Source of the DNA: an uncultured Salinimicrobium sp.
Lineage (GTDB): Bacteria > Bacteroidota > Bacteroidia > Flavobacteriales > Flavobacteriaceae
Assembly (NCBI GenBank): GCA_946887075.1
Contig: CAMPKA010000003.1
Coordinates: 124,001-188,000, forward strand
Direction of reading: 5' to 3'
Length of the DNA stretch: 64,000 bases
The position numbers and the translations under genes are program-made. Under the pieces are notes generated by a model. The model was not told the origin of the DNA. It saw nothing but the letters and a program-made list of their open reading frames with translations, and made no database searches. Positions within the stretch are counted from its first letter, which is position 1. The number at the start of each line of letters is the position of its first letter. Positions 52,672 through 61,930 of this stretch are shown one piece after another.

Positions 52672-55118
52672 GGATCCACATTGATAACAAGTTTCACTGC
52701 GCGATACGGGGCAATTGCCCTGAAGCTCTGAATCATTCTTCTCACCTGATTTTTGGTTCCGCTCAGGGATTGATTTTGAGGAATCTTGAGCATGATGTTC
52801 TTATGATACTCATTCCTGATCCTGGCTACAGGTGGATATTCCGGTCCCAGTACGTTTTCCTTAAAGTTATTCCTTAAAGCCGCCGCAAGCCATTCCGCGG
52901 CTTCGTTCGTTCGATTGAAATCCCTGGCCCTAAGGGTGAACCGAATCAAACGAAAATACGGAGGATATTTGTACTGCCTCCGTTCCTCGGTTTGTTCGTG
53001 ATACATCTCCTCATAATTATTGGTGGAAACCTGTTGTACGATCCTATGATACGGATTATAAGTCTGGATGAGCACAAGACCTTGTTTGTTGGTGCGGCCT
53101 GCTCGGCCTGCCACTTGCAACATGAGTTGAAAACTTCTTTCGTGCGCCCGAAAATCCGGGTAGTTGAGCAAAGCATCGGCACTCATAATGCCGACCAGTC
53201 GTACATTTCGGAAGTCAAGGCCCTTTGTAAGCATCTGGGTGCCGACCAGAACATCGATCTCACCACCTTCAAAGGCGGAGATGATTTTTTCGTAACTATA
53301 TTTGCCCCGGGTGGTGTCAAGATCCATTCTTGCCACGTTTCGGTCCGGAAACAGCACCTTGAGTTCTGACTCGACCTGCTCCGTTCCGAACCCTTTGGTC
53401 GAAAGATCCGGACTGCCACAGGCCATGCATCTCTGCTGAAGCGCCATATGATACCCACAGTAATGGCATCTGAGCTGGTCGTTGTGCCGGTGAAAGGTAA
53501 GGCTGACATCACAGTTGGGACATTGTGGAGAATGGCCACAGGTATTGCATTCCACAATCGGACTGAAACCTCTTCGATTCTGAAAGAGTATGACCTGTTC
53601 CTGGTTATCAAATGTCTCCTGCATCTCTTCAAGAAGGCGATCTGAGAAATGCCCGGTCATCCTCTTTCTTTTAATTTTATCCTTGAGGTCGACCACTTCT
53701 ATTCTGGGAAGCAGGACGTCACCGTAACGCCTCTTGAGACTGACCATCCCGTACTTGCCATGATCAGCGTTAAAGAAAGATTCAAGAGATGGAGTTGCAG
53801 AACCCATAAGTACCCTTGCCCCGTGTTGTTTGGCTAGAACCACCGCACTGTCCCGCGCATTGTATCGCGGAGCAGGATCGAATTGCTTAAACGACGATTC
53901 ATGCTCTTCATCAACGATGACCAGGCCCAGCTCTCGAAAAGGTAAAAAAAGTGAAGACCTTGCACCGATGATGATTTGGGCTCGCGAACTTCCCTCGAGA
54001 ACGTATTGATAGACTTCTACTCTTTCACTGAGCGTATACCTGCTATGGTATACAACCACCTTTTCTCCGAAATGTTCCCGGAGTCTGGTAATCAGTTGAG
54101 TGGTCAGAGCGATCTCAGGCAGGAGGTAAAGTACCTGTTTCCCCTCCGAAATTGTCTTCTTGATCAGCTCAATATAAAGTTCTGTCTTGCCTGAAGAAGT
54201 CACGCCATGCAGCAGGCAAACATCCTCCTTCTGGAAAGTCTTCCGAATTTCTTCCAGGGCTTGCTGTTGAGGTTCATTCAAGGACAGGACCTTTTCGGAA
54301 TTTCCTTTCTTTCTTTGAAGCCTCCCGACCTCGATCTGTATCTCCTGCACAATATCCTTTGTAATGAGGGTTCGAAGCGTTGCGGATGAGGATTTGGTTT
54401 TCTTCAGCAGCAAAGAAGCCTTCACAGGGTCATTCTCACTGCCTGCCATACCGAAGAGCCCAAAAATGACCTCCCGCTGCCGGGGAGCCCGCTCCAGCTC
54501 TTCAAGTAGCTTTCTCATCTCCTCCTCCCGGGAATATCTGGAATGCAATTGCACATAGCGTTCCATCTTAGGTTTGTACTGCTCCCGGATTTCTTGGTTG
54601 ACGATCACGATTTGCTTCTCCACCAGCCCCTTGACTACAGGCAGCACATTTTTCTTCCCCAGGATCTCCGAAATCTCCGAGATTTTCAAAGCTGATTGTC
54701 GCTGAAGGGCTTCATAGAGGAGAAATTCATCATCACTCAGACTTTTTTGATCGACTGCCGATTCCGGGTTATTCCGGACGATAGTCTCACTTTCGAGAAG
54801 AAAAGCCCCGGGTAATGCAGCTCTAAGCACTTCCCCTTCCGTACACATGTAATATGAGGAAATCCACTGCCAAAAATCAAGTTGCTCCTGAGTTACAACG
54901 GGGTTTCGGTCAAGTACCTCCTCTACAGGTTTTGCCTGATAGGTCTCCGGTTCCTGCTCATGCAGGTCCGTCACCACTCCTGTGTATATCTTGGTTCTGC
55001 CAAAGGGAACAGCCACTCTCATTCCTGGCACTAGAGTACGAGCCTCTTGTTGCGTAACGCTATAGGTAAATCTCTTTTCTAATGGAATCGGTAAAATGAC
55101 ATCGATAAAACTGGCCAT
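52665..55118 (-). CDS. priA: primosomal helicase PriA
   Basis: An 817-residue replication-restart helicase that reloads the replicative helicase at stalled forks. The N-terminal DNA-binding domain (FIDVILPIPLEKRFTYSV, GMRVAVPFGRTK), Walker A GVTSSGKTE, the DEEH box, the zinc-binding cysteines (CNTCGHSPQCPNCDVSL, CHYCGYHMALQQRCMACGS) and the QVAGRAGR motif are all present. Full length for the family. It overlaps the tail of the LytTR gene by 7 nt and faces away from the CHI-like gene, with no operon partner. Confidence 0.95.
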   Translation of the reverse strand: MASFIDVILPIPLEKRFTYSVTQQEARTLVPGMRVAVPFGRTKIYTGVVTDLHEQEPETYQAKPVEEVLDRNPVVTQEQLDFWQWISSYYMCTEGEVLRAALPGAFLLESETIVRNNPESAVDQKSLSDDEFLLYEALQRQSALKISEISEILGKKNVLPVVKGLVEKQIVIVNQEIREQYKPKMERYVQLHSRYSREEEMRKLLEELERAPRQREVIFGLFGMAGSENDPVKASLLLKKTKSSSATLRTLITKDIVQEIQIEVGRLQRKKGNSEKVLSLNEPQQQALEEIRKTFQKEDVCLLHGVTSSGKTELYIELIKKTISEGKQVLYLLPEIALTTQLITRLREHFGEKVVVYHSRYTLSERVEVYQYVLEGSSRAQIIIGARSSLFLPFRELGLVIVDEEHESSFKQFDPAPRYNARDSAVVLAKQHGARVLMGSATPSLESFFNADHGKYGMVSLKRRYGDVLLPRIEVVDLKDKIKRKRMTGHFSDRLLEEMQETFDNQEQVILFQNRRGFSPIVECNTCGHSPQCPNCDVSLTFHRHNDQLRCHYCGYHMALQQRCMACGSPDLSTKGFGTEQVESELKVLFPDRNVARMDLDTTRGKYSYEKIISAFEGGEIDVLVGTQMLTKGLDFRNVRLVGIMSADALLNYPDFRAHERSFQLMLQVAGRAGRTNKQGLVLIQTYNPYHRIVQQVSTNNYEEMYHEQTEERRQYKYPPYFRLIRFTLRARDFNRTNEAAEWLAAALRNNFKENVLGPEYPPVARIRNEYHKNIMLKIPQNQSLSGTKNQVRRMIQSFRAIAPYRAVKLVINVDPY

Positions 55119-55197
55119 CGAAGATTATTTCATTCAATATGAGGATTGATAAAAAGGCCATCCCTTCACAGTCTGACCAACTAAGATGCTTCTGAAC

Positions 55198-55758
55198 TTA
55201 TTTTCCCAGAAGTGCAGATTTGAGGTCACCGTCAGCTGGACGTTCGGAAAGCCAGATCCCAAACAGAGCCTCTTTGAACTCCTTCCCTTTGATCACACCT
55301 CTTCGCTTCCCGTTCTTGAAAGCAATAACCCCTTCAGATGGAAGGTATATCAAATCGAAAATGTCATTCTTGTGGATATCCTCCTCAAAGAAACTTAGGA
55401 TCTGATTGATCTCATCCTGTACAGGTTGCGTGTTTCCGTTGGTAGATTTCTCAAACCCTTCCATAACGGCCTCAGACATTTTTTCGCTAGTAATCAACTT
55501 CGAAACAATATGTAATCGGATCCCCATGGGCCGCTCCGCCGTGATAATACCGGGTGCATCAGCGGATTTCTCCTCCAGGTATAGACCTGCCGAGTAGAGG
55601 TCAATCCAGAATTTTTCCCTGACGCCTGCCCCATTCAGTTTCAATGTATGGCCCTGGATGTCCAGGGTCCCCGGAAGAATCACACCTCCGACCTCAACCT
55701 GGGCGAACGAACTGACCGTCCAGCCGGCAGCTATAAAAAATAAGACAAAGTTTTTCAT
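55198..55758 (-). CDS. exported chalcone-isomerase-like protein
   Basis: A 186-residue exported protein (signal peptide MKNFVLFFIAAGWTVSSFA) of the bacterial chalcone-isomerase-like family. The strands LPGTLDIQGHTLKLNGAGVREKFWIDLYSAGLYLEEKSADAP and the C-terminal GIWLSERPADGDLKSALLG fit. Bacterial members bind fatty acids or have no known activity, and flavonoid chemistry should not be assumed. Its ATG overlaps the YihY stop codon (ATGA), so the nadC-yihY-CHI genes form a translationally linked operon. Confidence 0.82.
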   Translation of the reverse strand: MKNFVLFFIAAGWTVSSFAQVEVGGVILPGTLDIQGHTLKLNGAGVREKFWIDLYSAGLYLEEKSADAPGIITAERPMGIRLHIVSKLITSEKMSEAVMEGFEKSTNGNTQPVQDEINQILSFFEEDIHKNDIFDLIYLPSEGVIAFKNGKRRGVIKGKEFKEALFGIWLSERPADGDLKSALLGK

Positions 55759-56690
55759 GATGTTTTCTTTTGGATTGTTTCCCTCTTCTTTAACTTAAGC
55801 AATGATGCATTCAGCTCAAAACCGAGCAACAAGATATTAGAATTTATCCAGATGTACATCATCAATATCAGCAATGCACCAATCGAGCCATAGAGCTCAT
55901 TGTATGAAGAAAAATTTTCGATATACAGGCTGAATAGAAAAGTGTTGAGCAGGATCAGAACCGTACTGAAAGATGCTCCAGCAGAAAAAAAACGACTCAA
56001 TCTGCTTTCCTTCGTTCCAAAGTAGTAGAGGGTAGCCACAGCGATATAAATCATCCCGGCGAGGAGCAAATACCGACCTGCAACTGACCAGCCCACCGGA
56101 TTGGTCACCACACCCATTGTCTTTAGATCCTCCGTCAGGTAGGTAAGGTATACGATGACCACGACCGTAATCAGAAGGAGAAAAGCAAGAATAAGAGAAA
56201 CCCCAACTGCTATGATATACTGCCTTAGAATACTCCGGTTGATTCTCGTATGGTAGGAAAACTCGAACCCTGTAAAAATGGAATTAACTCCGTTAGCCAT
56301 CAGGAAAATCGACAGTAGGAAAACCACGGAAAGCAATCCGCCGCGCTTTCGGGCAGCAATATCCAGAAAGATATCGCTAAAGAAGTCGCTGGCTTCAGGC
56401 GGCAGGAGGGAATCCATGATCACGAGGAATTCTATCTGGAAGTCATCGATGAACTCAATGAAAGGAATCAGGTTCAGGATAAACAACAAGAAAGGAAAAA
56501 GCGCCATGAAAAAGCTAAAGGAGATGGCGCTGGCGCGAGCGGAAAACGTTCCCTTTACAAGACCCCCGTAAAATATGATCACCAGGTCATGGAATGTCAG
56601 CCCTTCCATACCAGGCAGGACCAATTTAGTGGTCTTCCTTTTGAACCAGGAAGACTTCTGTTCCTTGCCTTTTGCCCTGACTTCACTCAT
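55755..56690 (-). CDS. YihY/BrkB-type membrane protein
   Basis: A 311-residue integral membrane protein of the YihY/BrkB family, with about six transmembrane segments (for example ISFSFFMALFPFLLFILNLIPFIEF and GASFSTVLILLNTFLFSLYIENF). Once called RNase BN, the family is now of unknown activity. The start at 56690 lies 2 nt after the nadC stop codon; a longer frame to 56771 would overlap nadC. It is the middle gene of the nadC-yihY-CHI operon. Confidence 0.85.
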   Translation of the reverse strand: MSEVRAKGKEQKSSWFKRKTTKLVLPGMEGLTFHDLVIIFYGGLVKGTFSARASAISFSFFMALFPFLLFILNLIPFIEFIDDFQIEFLVIMDSLLPPEASDFFSDIFLDIAARKRGGLLSVVFLLSIFLMANGVNSIFTGFEFSYHTRINRSILRQYIIAVGVSLILAFLLLITVVVIVYLTYLTEDLKTMGVVTNPVGWSVAGRYLLLAGMIYIAVATLYYFGTKESRLSRFFSAGASFSTVLILLNTFLFSLYIENFSSYNELYGSIGALLILMMYIWINSNILLLGFELNASLLKLKKRETIQKKTS

Positions 56691-56692
56691 GT

Positions 56693-57550
56693 CTACATGG
56701 CCTTGAGGCTGAGATCGAGATTGTAGACGGAATGCGTGAGGGCACCACTGGAAATATAGTCGATCCCGCATTCTGCATAGGCACGAACGGTTTTCAGATT
56801 GATTCCCCCACTGCTCTCAGTCTGATATTGCCCATCTATGAGCTTGACTGCCTTCTGGGTCTCTTCCAGGGAAAAATTGTCCAGTAAGATCCGGTGGATA
56901 CCTCCTTCGGAAAGTATTTCTCTTATTTCCGCCATATTTCTCGCCTCAACAATAATTTTCAGGTCCAGATTTTGCCGTCTCAGATATTCCTTTGTCTTGT
57001 TGATGGCCTGCCGGATTCCACCTGCAAAATCGATATGGTTGTCCTTCAACATGATCATATCAAAAAGACCGAAGCGATGGTTCTCACCTCCCCCGATTTT
57101 CACCGCCCATTTCTCAAGGGCCCGAATACCAGGGGTAGTTTTGCGAGTATCGAGAATTTTTGTGTTTGTTCCCTCGAGTTGATCGACGAAACTACGGGTT
57201 TTTGTAGCAATGGCACTCATTCGCTGCATCCCGTTGAGAACCAGTCTCTCTGCCTGGAGAATGGAACGGGATGGCCCCTTGATGAAGAAGGCTACCTGAT
57301 TTTTATCAATTTTGCTGCCGTCCTCCAGAAACACTTCCATCTCGATATCTTCATCTACCTCTTTAAAGACCCGCTGAGCAAATGCCACCCCTGCCAGAAT
57401 GCCGCTGTCTTTTACCAGAAGTTTGGCCTTTCCTATTACCTCCCCCGGAATACAAGCCAGGGAACTGTGATCACCACTCCCGATGTCTTCTCTTAAAGCA
57501 TTTTGAATAATTATATCAATTTCCTTTTCAAATTGTTCTTTTGAAATCAT
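56693..57550 (-). CDS. nadC: quinolinate phosphoribosyltransferase
   Basis: A 285-residue enzyme making nicotinate mononucleotide from quinolinate and PRPP, the last dedicated step of NAD de novo synthesis. The N-terminal half-barrel (EDIGSGDHSSLACIPG), the catalytic KTTPGIRALEKWAVKIGGG and the PRPP-binding ESSGGINLKTVRAYAECGIDYISSGALTHS motifs are all present. The annotated frame extends to 57670, but the typical N-terminus starts at 57550. First gene of the nadC-yihY-CHI operon, with a promoter facing that of rlmH. Confidence 0.94.
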   Translation of the reverse strand: MISKEQFEKEIDIIIQNALREDIGSGDHSSLACIPGEVIGKAKLLVKDSGILAGVAFAQRVFKEVDEDIEMEVFLEDGSKIDKNQVAFFIKGPSRSILQAERLVLNGMQRMSAIATKTRSFVDQLEGTNTKILDTRKTTPGIRALEKWAVKIGGGENHRFGLFDMIMLKDNHIDFAGGIRQAINKTKEYLRRQNLDLKIIVEARNMAEIREILSEGGIHRILLDNFSLEETQKAVKLIDGQYQTESSGGINLKTVRAYAECGIDYISSGALTHSVYNLDLSLKAM

Positions 57551-57559
57551 CACAGTCCC

Positions 57560-57567
57560 TATTTTTG
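57560..57567 (+). promoter_or_regulatory. -7 box of rlmH
   Basis: TATTTTTG matches TAnnTTTG on the plus strand. Two bases further, on the minus strand, lies the likely nadC box, so the two divergent promoters are back to back. The rlmH ATG follows 32 nt downstream. Confidence 0.5.
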
Positions 57568-57568
57568 C

Positions 57569-57576
57569 TAAAGTTA
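57569..57576 (-). promoter_or_regulatory. -7-like box of nadC
   Basis: On the minus strand TAACTTTA is one base off TAnnTTTG and lies 18 nt upstream of the nadC start, directly beside the rlmH box on the other strand. Confidence 0.4.
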
Positions 57577-57599
57577 CAAAGTAAAGGGTAATTTTCATC

Positions 57600-58073
57600 A
57601 TGACGATCAAAATGCTGAGTATCGGAAGGACAAGTGATCCCCTGATCAAAGACCTCCTCAAAAAATACATTGACCGGTTGGAGCATTACGTCAAATTCGA
57701 GGAGGAGTATATCCCAGACCTAAAGAATGCGCGGAACCTTGGCCCTGAACAACAGAAAAAACTAGAGGGGGAACTTCTCTCTGCCAGGATCCGGACCTCC
57801 GAATTTCTGGTTGTCCTGGATGAGAAGGGTAAGCAATATACTTCGGAAGGGTTCGCGCAATTTATCCAGAAACAGCTAAACAGCGGCGTAAAGCAGGTCA
57901 CCTTCCTTATCGGTGGTCCCTATGGTGTCTCGCAGGAGGTCCTGGATAGGGCCGATTTGAGCCTATCGCTTTCCAAGATGACATTTTCCCACCAAATGGT
58001 ACGGCCTTTTTTTATAGAACAGCTGTATCGCGCCTTTACTATTCTGAGAAATGAGCCCTATCACCACAGCTGA
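57600..58073 (+). CDS. rlmH: 23S rRNA pseudouridine1915 N3-methyltransferase
   Basis: A 157-residue SPOUT methyltransferase that modifies helix 69 of 23S rRNA. The knot motifs are present: FLIGGPYGVSQEVL, the LSLSKMTFSHQMVRPFFIEQLYRAF ending and the acidic FEEEYIPDLKN start. Length is canonical (about 155). The stop codon overlaps the start of rdgB (TGATGA), so the two are translationally coupled. Confidence 0.95.
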   Translation: MTIKMLSIGRTSDPLIKDLLKKYIDRLEHYVKFEEEYIPDLKNARNLGPEQQKKLEGELLSARIRTSEFLVVLDEKGKQYTSEGFAQFIQKQLNSGVKQVTFLIGGPYGVSQEVLDRADLSLSLSKMTFSHQMVRPFFIEQLYRAFTILRNEPYHHS

Positions 58074-58675
58074 TGAACAGTGAACTCCACCCATACCGCC
58101 TCATTTTTGCGACCAGCAACCAGGACAAGCTACAAGAGATAAGAAACATGTTACCGAAGACGCTGGAAATTTCCTCGTTGAGAGACCTTGGTTTCCATCA
58201 GGAAATACCTGAAACAGCTCAGAGCATTGAAGGAAATGCCATTCTAAAGGCCAATTTCATCCGGGAAAGGTATGGTCGGGATTGTTTTGCTGATGATTCA
58301 GGACTAGAGGTGGATGCCCTTAAAGGGGCGCCGGGTGTTCTTTCGGCACGATATGCCGGACCCGAAAGAAGCAGCGATGCAAACATCGAAAAACTGCTAC
58401 GCGAACTGGGCCCTAATCCTGAAAGAAAAGCCCGGTTCATCACCGTGATTGCCCTCTGGTTCCGGGACCGTCTGCATCTGTTTACCGGAATATGTAAAGG
58501 GAGAATCACCTATGAACGGATAGGGGAAGCAGGATTTGGTTATGATCCTGTGTTTCAACCTGAAGGAAAATCGCTGACTTTTGCTCAGATGAACCTCGAA
58601 GAAAAAAACCTACTTAGTCACAGAGGCCATGCAACCCGCGAATTGGTTGACTTTCTTTCCAAGAATACCCATTGA
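58073..58675 (+). CDS. rdgB: non-canonical purine NTP pyrophosphatase (RdgB/HAM1)
   Basis: A 200-residue house-cleaning enzyme removing dITP and XTP. The family start ATSNQDKLQEIRNML, the acidic metal site DDSGLEVDALKGAPGVLSARYAG and the FGYDPVFQPEG motif are intact. Its start codon overlaps the rlmH stop codon, coupling rRNA modification with nucleotide-pool cleaning, as in many flavobacteria. Complete and of usual length. Confidence 0.95.
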   Translation: MNSELHPYRLIFATSNQDKLQEIRNMLPKTLEISSLRDLGFHQEIPETAQSIEGNAILKANFIRERYGRDCFADDSGLEVDALKGAPGVLSARYAGPERSSDANIEKLLRELGPNPERKARFITVIALWFRDRLHLFTGICKGRITYERIGEAGFGYDPVFQPEGKSLTFAQMNLEEKNLLSHRGHATRELVDFLSKNTH

Positions 58676-58706
58676 GGATTATAAGCGATTGCTGGTAACT
58701 TATCCG

Positions 58707-58714
58707 TACCTTTG
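58707..58714 (+). promoter_or_regulatory. -7 box of the DEAD-box helicase gene
   Basis: TACCTTTG matches TAnnTTTG and lies 17 nt before the preferred ATG at 58732. Confidence 0.5.
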
Positions 58715-58731
58715 CAGCTTATTTGAAATAT

Positions 58732-60501
58732 ATGAACAAATTTGAATTACTGGGATTGAATGAGGCCGTGCTTAAGGCTATAAAAGATATGGGCTTCACG
58801 GAACCAAGTGAGGTACAGGAGAAATCGATCCCGATTCTACTGGAGCAGGACACGGACATGGTAGCTCTGGCACAAACGGGCACCGGAAAGACCGCCGCCT
58901 TTGGATTCCCTTTGATCCAGAAGATAGATAACGGAAATAGAAAAACCCAGGGATTAATCCTGTCCCCTACCCGGGAGCTTTGCCTTCAGATTACCAATGA
59001 ACTGAAAAATTATTCGAAATATTTTCCTGGTCTTCATACTGTGGCGATCTACGGAGGAGCTAGTATAACCGAACAGGCTTCCCAAATCCGCAAGGGAGCT
59101 CAGATTATTGTGGCAACCCCAGGAAGGATGCAAGACATGGTAAACCGTAAATTGGTAGACATTTCGGCCATCGATTATTGTATTCTGGATGAGGCTGATG
59201 AAATGCTGAACATGGGATTCTTCGAGGATATTACTGCAATTCTTTCCCATACCCCTAAAGAAAAAAGCACCTGGCTTTTCTCGGCAACTATGCCAAAAGA
59301 AGTTGCGACCATTGCGCGCAAATTCATGAGAACACCTGTTGAAATCACGGTTGGGACCAAGAATACAGGAACTTCTAATGTTTCTCACGAATTTTACGTG
59401 GTAGCTGCAAGAGATCGGTATGCGGCCTTAAAGCGATTGGCTGATGCCAATCCGGATATTTTCTCTGTCATCTTTTGTAGGACCAAGAGGGAAACTCAGA
59501 AAGTGGCAGAACAGCTGATCGAGGACGGCTATAACGCTGCGGCCCTGCATGGGGATTTGAGTCAAAACCAACGAGACCTGGTTATGAAAAGCTTTCGCTC
59601 CAGACAGATCCAAATGTTGGTGGCCACGGATGTTGCCGCAAGAGGAATTGATGTGGACGATATCACACATGTCATTAATTATCAGCTTCCGGATGAAATA
59701 GAAACCTACACGCATAGAAGTGGTCGCACGGGTCGGGCCGGCAAGAGTGGGGTATCCATGGTCATCGTATCTAAAAGTGAAGTAGGCAAAATCAAAGGAA
59801 TAGAAAAAATCATCGGGCAAAGTTTTGAACGAAAGGAAATCCCGGACGGACGGGAAATCTGTGAGGTTCAGTTATTCCACCTTGCCAACGAAATCAGTAA
59901 GACAGAGATCAATCATGAAATCGACCGCTATTTGCCACAGATCACAGATCTCTTCGATGGACTTTCGAAAGAAACCCTGTTGAAGAAATTCTTTTCGGTG
60001 GAATTTACCCGGTTCTTTAATTACTATAACAATGCTGCCGATCTCAATGCCCGAGGTTCGGGAGAAGCCTATGAAGAAGACAGCAATAGCACCCGCTTCT
60101 TTATCAATGTCGGTTCAAAAGACGATTTTGATTGGATGAGCCTGAAGGATTTCCTGAAAGCCACCCTCAATCTGGGCAAGGACGAGGTTAACCGTGTGGA
60201 AGTAAAGGAAAGCTTCTCCTTTTTTAACGTGAGCAGCAGTCTGGCCAAGGAAGTGCTACATATCTTCGAAGATTTCCAGTTGCACGGGAGGCAGATCAAT
60301 GTGGAGATTACCAAGAAAAGCTCCGGAAAAGACCGTGGGAGAAAGAACAGTAAAAGCAAAAGCAGGGGTTCTGACAGAAGGAGTTCAAGCGCCCCTGGAA
60401 CCCCGGGAAGACGAAGATCGGGAACCGGAGAAAAACCTAAGAAGGGTGGGAGAAACAAGAGCATAGAAAGTTCCCTGAAAAGAAGAAGGGCAAAAAAATA
60501 G
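58732..60501 (+). CDS. DEAD-box RNA helicase with basic C-terminal tail
   Basis: A 589-residue ATP-dependent RNA helicase for ribosome assembly or RNA turnover. Q motif and Walker A (ALAQTGTGKT), PTRELCLQI, DEAD (YCILDEADEML), SAT, then HGDLSQNQRD and HRSGRTGRAG are all intact. Near residue 450 a DbpA-like RNA-binding domain follows, then a lysine/arginine-rich tail (KDRGRKNSKSKSRGSDRRSS) of about 60 residues. An upstream in-frame TTG at 58723 exists; ATG 58732 is preferred, and a -7 box lies 17 nt before it. Confidence 0.92.
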   Translation: MNKFELLGLNEAVLKAIKDMGFTEPSEVQEKSIPILLEQDTDMVALAQTGTGKTAAFGFPLIQKIDNGNRKTQGLILSPTRELCLQITNELKNYSKYFPGLHTVAIYGGASITEQASQIRKGAQIIVATPGRMQDMVNRKLVDISAIDYCILDEADEMLNMGFFEDITAILSHTPKEKSTWLFSATMPKEVATIARKFMRTPVEITVGTKNTGTSNVSHEFYVVAARDRYAALKRLADANPDIFSVIFCRTKRETQKVAEQLIEDGYNAAALHGDLSQNQRDLVMKSFRSRQIQMLVATDVAARGIDVDDITHVINYQLPDEIETYTHRSGRTGRAGKSGVSMVIVSKSEVGKIKGIEKIIGQSFERKEIPDGREICEVQLFHLANEISKTEINHEIDRYLPQITDLFDGLSKETLLKKFFSVEFTRFFNYYNNAADLNARGSGEAYEEDSNSTRFFINVGSKDDFDWMSLKDFLKATLNLGKDEVNRVEVKESFSFFNVSSSLAKEVLHIFEDFQLHGRQINVEITKKSSGKDRGRKNSKSKSRGSDRRSSSAPGTPGRRRSGTGEKPKKGGRNKSIESSLKRRRAKK

Positions 60502-60558
60502 CACATCTGACAGTTTGGTACAATTTTTCGGACTTGTTATATTAGCCGAATTCACGAT

Positions 60559-61323
60559 ATGAAAAAGATTTTATGCTTCCTATTCCTACTATCCGGGAGT
60601 CTGGTGTATGGCCAGGATTCCACCACGGTGGTGACAGGAACGGTTATGAATGCTGCCAATGATCAGCCCATAGAGAACGCGCACATCCTCAACCTAAACC
60701 AGGTGGTCGGTTCGGTATCGGGTGAGGATGGAGCCTTCGAGATTTCCGCAAATGTTAATGACACCTTATATTTCTCCTACCTTGGTTTTAAACCTATCCG
60801 CGTAAGGGTAACCAATGACTGGCTGAGGTTTGGAGCTGTAAAAGTGAAAATGACAGAGGTCGGAATAGCTCTTGAGGAAGTCGTTGTACGGCCGGTCCAA
60901 CTGACCGGATACCTGGAAATCGATGCGAAAAATATTCCGGTATATGAGAATTACAGATACAGTATACCCGGGCTTGAAGACCAGGGATATGAGGGAGGTG
61001 AAAACAGCCCGGATGCGGTTAGCAGAGTTATCGGAGCTATATTCAATCCAGTTGACGCCTTGTATAATATATTTGGCAAGCAGCCCAGAAATATGAGAAA
61101 ACTCAGAGAGATGCAGAAGGATGATGAAATTCGCAATCTCTTATCGACTAAATTCGACCGGGAAACCCTGATGGCAGTACTTCAACTGAACAAAATGGAT
61201 ATTGATGAGGTCCTACGGAAATGCAACTACTCAAAAGATTTTATCGAGAATGCCAATGATCTACAGATTCTGGAGGCGATGAGCGGGTGTTATGAACAGT
61301 ACAAGGTGCTCGCCCGGGAATAG
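60559..61323 (+). CDS. exported protein with CarboxypepD-reg-like domain
   Basis: A 254-residue exported protein. After the signal peptide (MKKILCFLFLLSGSLVYG) comes a carboxypeptidase-regulatory-like beta domain (VTGTVMNAANDQPIENAHILNLNQVVGSVSGEDGAFEI, LYFSYLGFKPIRVRV), the same plug-type domain found at the start of TonB-dependent receptors. The C-terminal half is charged and has no recognized family (KLREMQKDDEIRNLL, MDIDEVLRKCNYSKDFIENAND). It is not itself a receptor, since no barrel follows. Function unknown. Confidence 0.82.
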   Translation: MKKILCFLFLLSGSLVYGQDSTTVVTGTVMNAANDQPIENAHILNLNQVVGSVSGEDGAFEISANVNDTLYFSYLGFKPIRVRVTNDWLRFGAVKVKMTEVGIALEEVVVRPVQLTGYLEIDAKNIPVYENYRYSIPGLEDQGYEGGENSPDAVSRVIGAIFNPVDALYNIFGKQPRNMRKLREMQKDDEIRNLLSTKFDRETLMAVLQLNKMDIDEVLRKCNYSKDFIENANDLQILEAMSGCYEQYKVLARE

Positions 61324-61362
61324 AAGCGGGGCCATGTTCCCTCTTCCCTCTTGCATCGCGCT

Positions 61363-61896
61363 CTATGTCTTGGTTTTTTCCAGAATGGTTTTGAGATTCT
61401 GAAGCCCTTTTTCAAAATCTTTTCCGATGGCCCTTTCCATACCGTAGAACAGCATAAATACCGAAGCCGGAAATTTGTGTACCCCCTTAACCCCCCATAC
61501 CATTTTGGTTCGCTCAGGCTCCACCTCTTTTACAGCCATATAGGTGAGAGACAAAGATTTGTACGGCCGTAAAAACAGAAGTTCGGTTTCCAGGACCTTC
61601 CCCTCCCTCACCTTCGTGATCTTCTGAATTCCCTCCACCCGGTTCTGGCCCTTCCAGTAGGAAGAGGCCCCGATTTTTCCATCCTCGCCTTTAAATTTTA
61701 AGACGATTTTCGGATCATTCAGGTACCACGGCATCCATAATGGTTGTTTCTTCAATTGGCGGATAAAGGCGTAGACCTCTGCTTTTGGCCTGTTGATGAT
61801 TATAGTGCGACTCACGTCATAGTCCTTCCTCGCCCAGGCGTGAAGAAAGGCGATAAATGTGATCAGACCGATGATCAGATAAAAGAAAAGGGTCAT
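61363..61896 (-). CDS. SRPBCC (polyketide-cyclase-like) membrane-anchored protein
   Basis: A 177-residue protein with one N-terminal transmembrane helix (FFYLIIGLITFIAFLHAWA) followed by an SRPBCC/START-like domain (SRTIIINRPKAEVYAFIRQLKKQPLWMPW, ILKFKGEDGKIGASSYWKG and so on). The fold binds a hydrophobic ligand or small molecule; no catalytic residues stand out. It is transcribed in the same direction as the neighbouring TrmH gene, 34 nt downstream of it. Ligand unknown. Confidence 0.8.
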   Translation of the reverse strand: MTLFFYLIIGLITFIAFLHAWARKDYDVSRTIIINRPKAEVYAFIRQLKKQPLWMPWYLNDPKIVLKFKGEDGKIGASSYWKGQNRVEGIQKITKVREGKVLETELLFLRPYKSLSLTYMAVKEVEPERTKMVWGVKGVHKFPASVFMLFYGMERAIGKDFEKGLQNLKTILEKTKT

Positions 61897-61930
61897 CTGC
61901 TCCTTCTTAAATAAATCCTAAAGGTAATAA

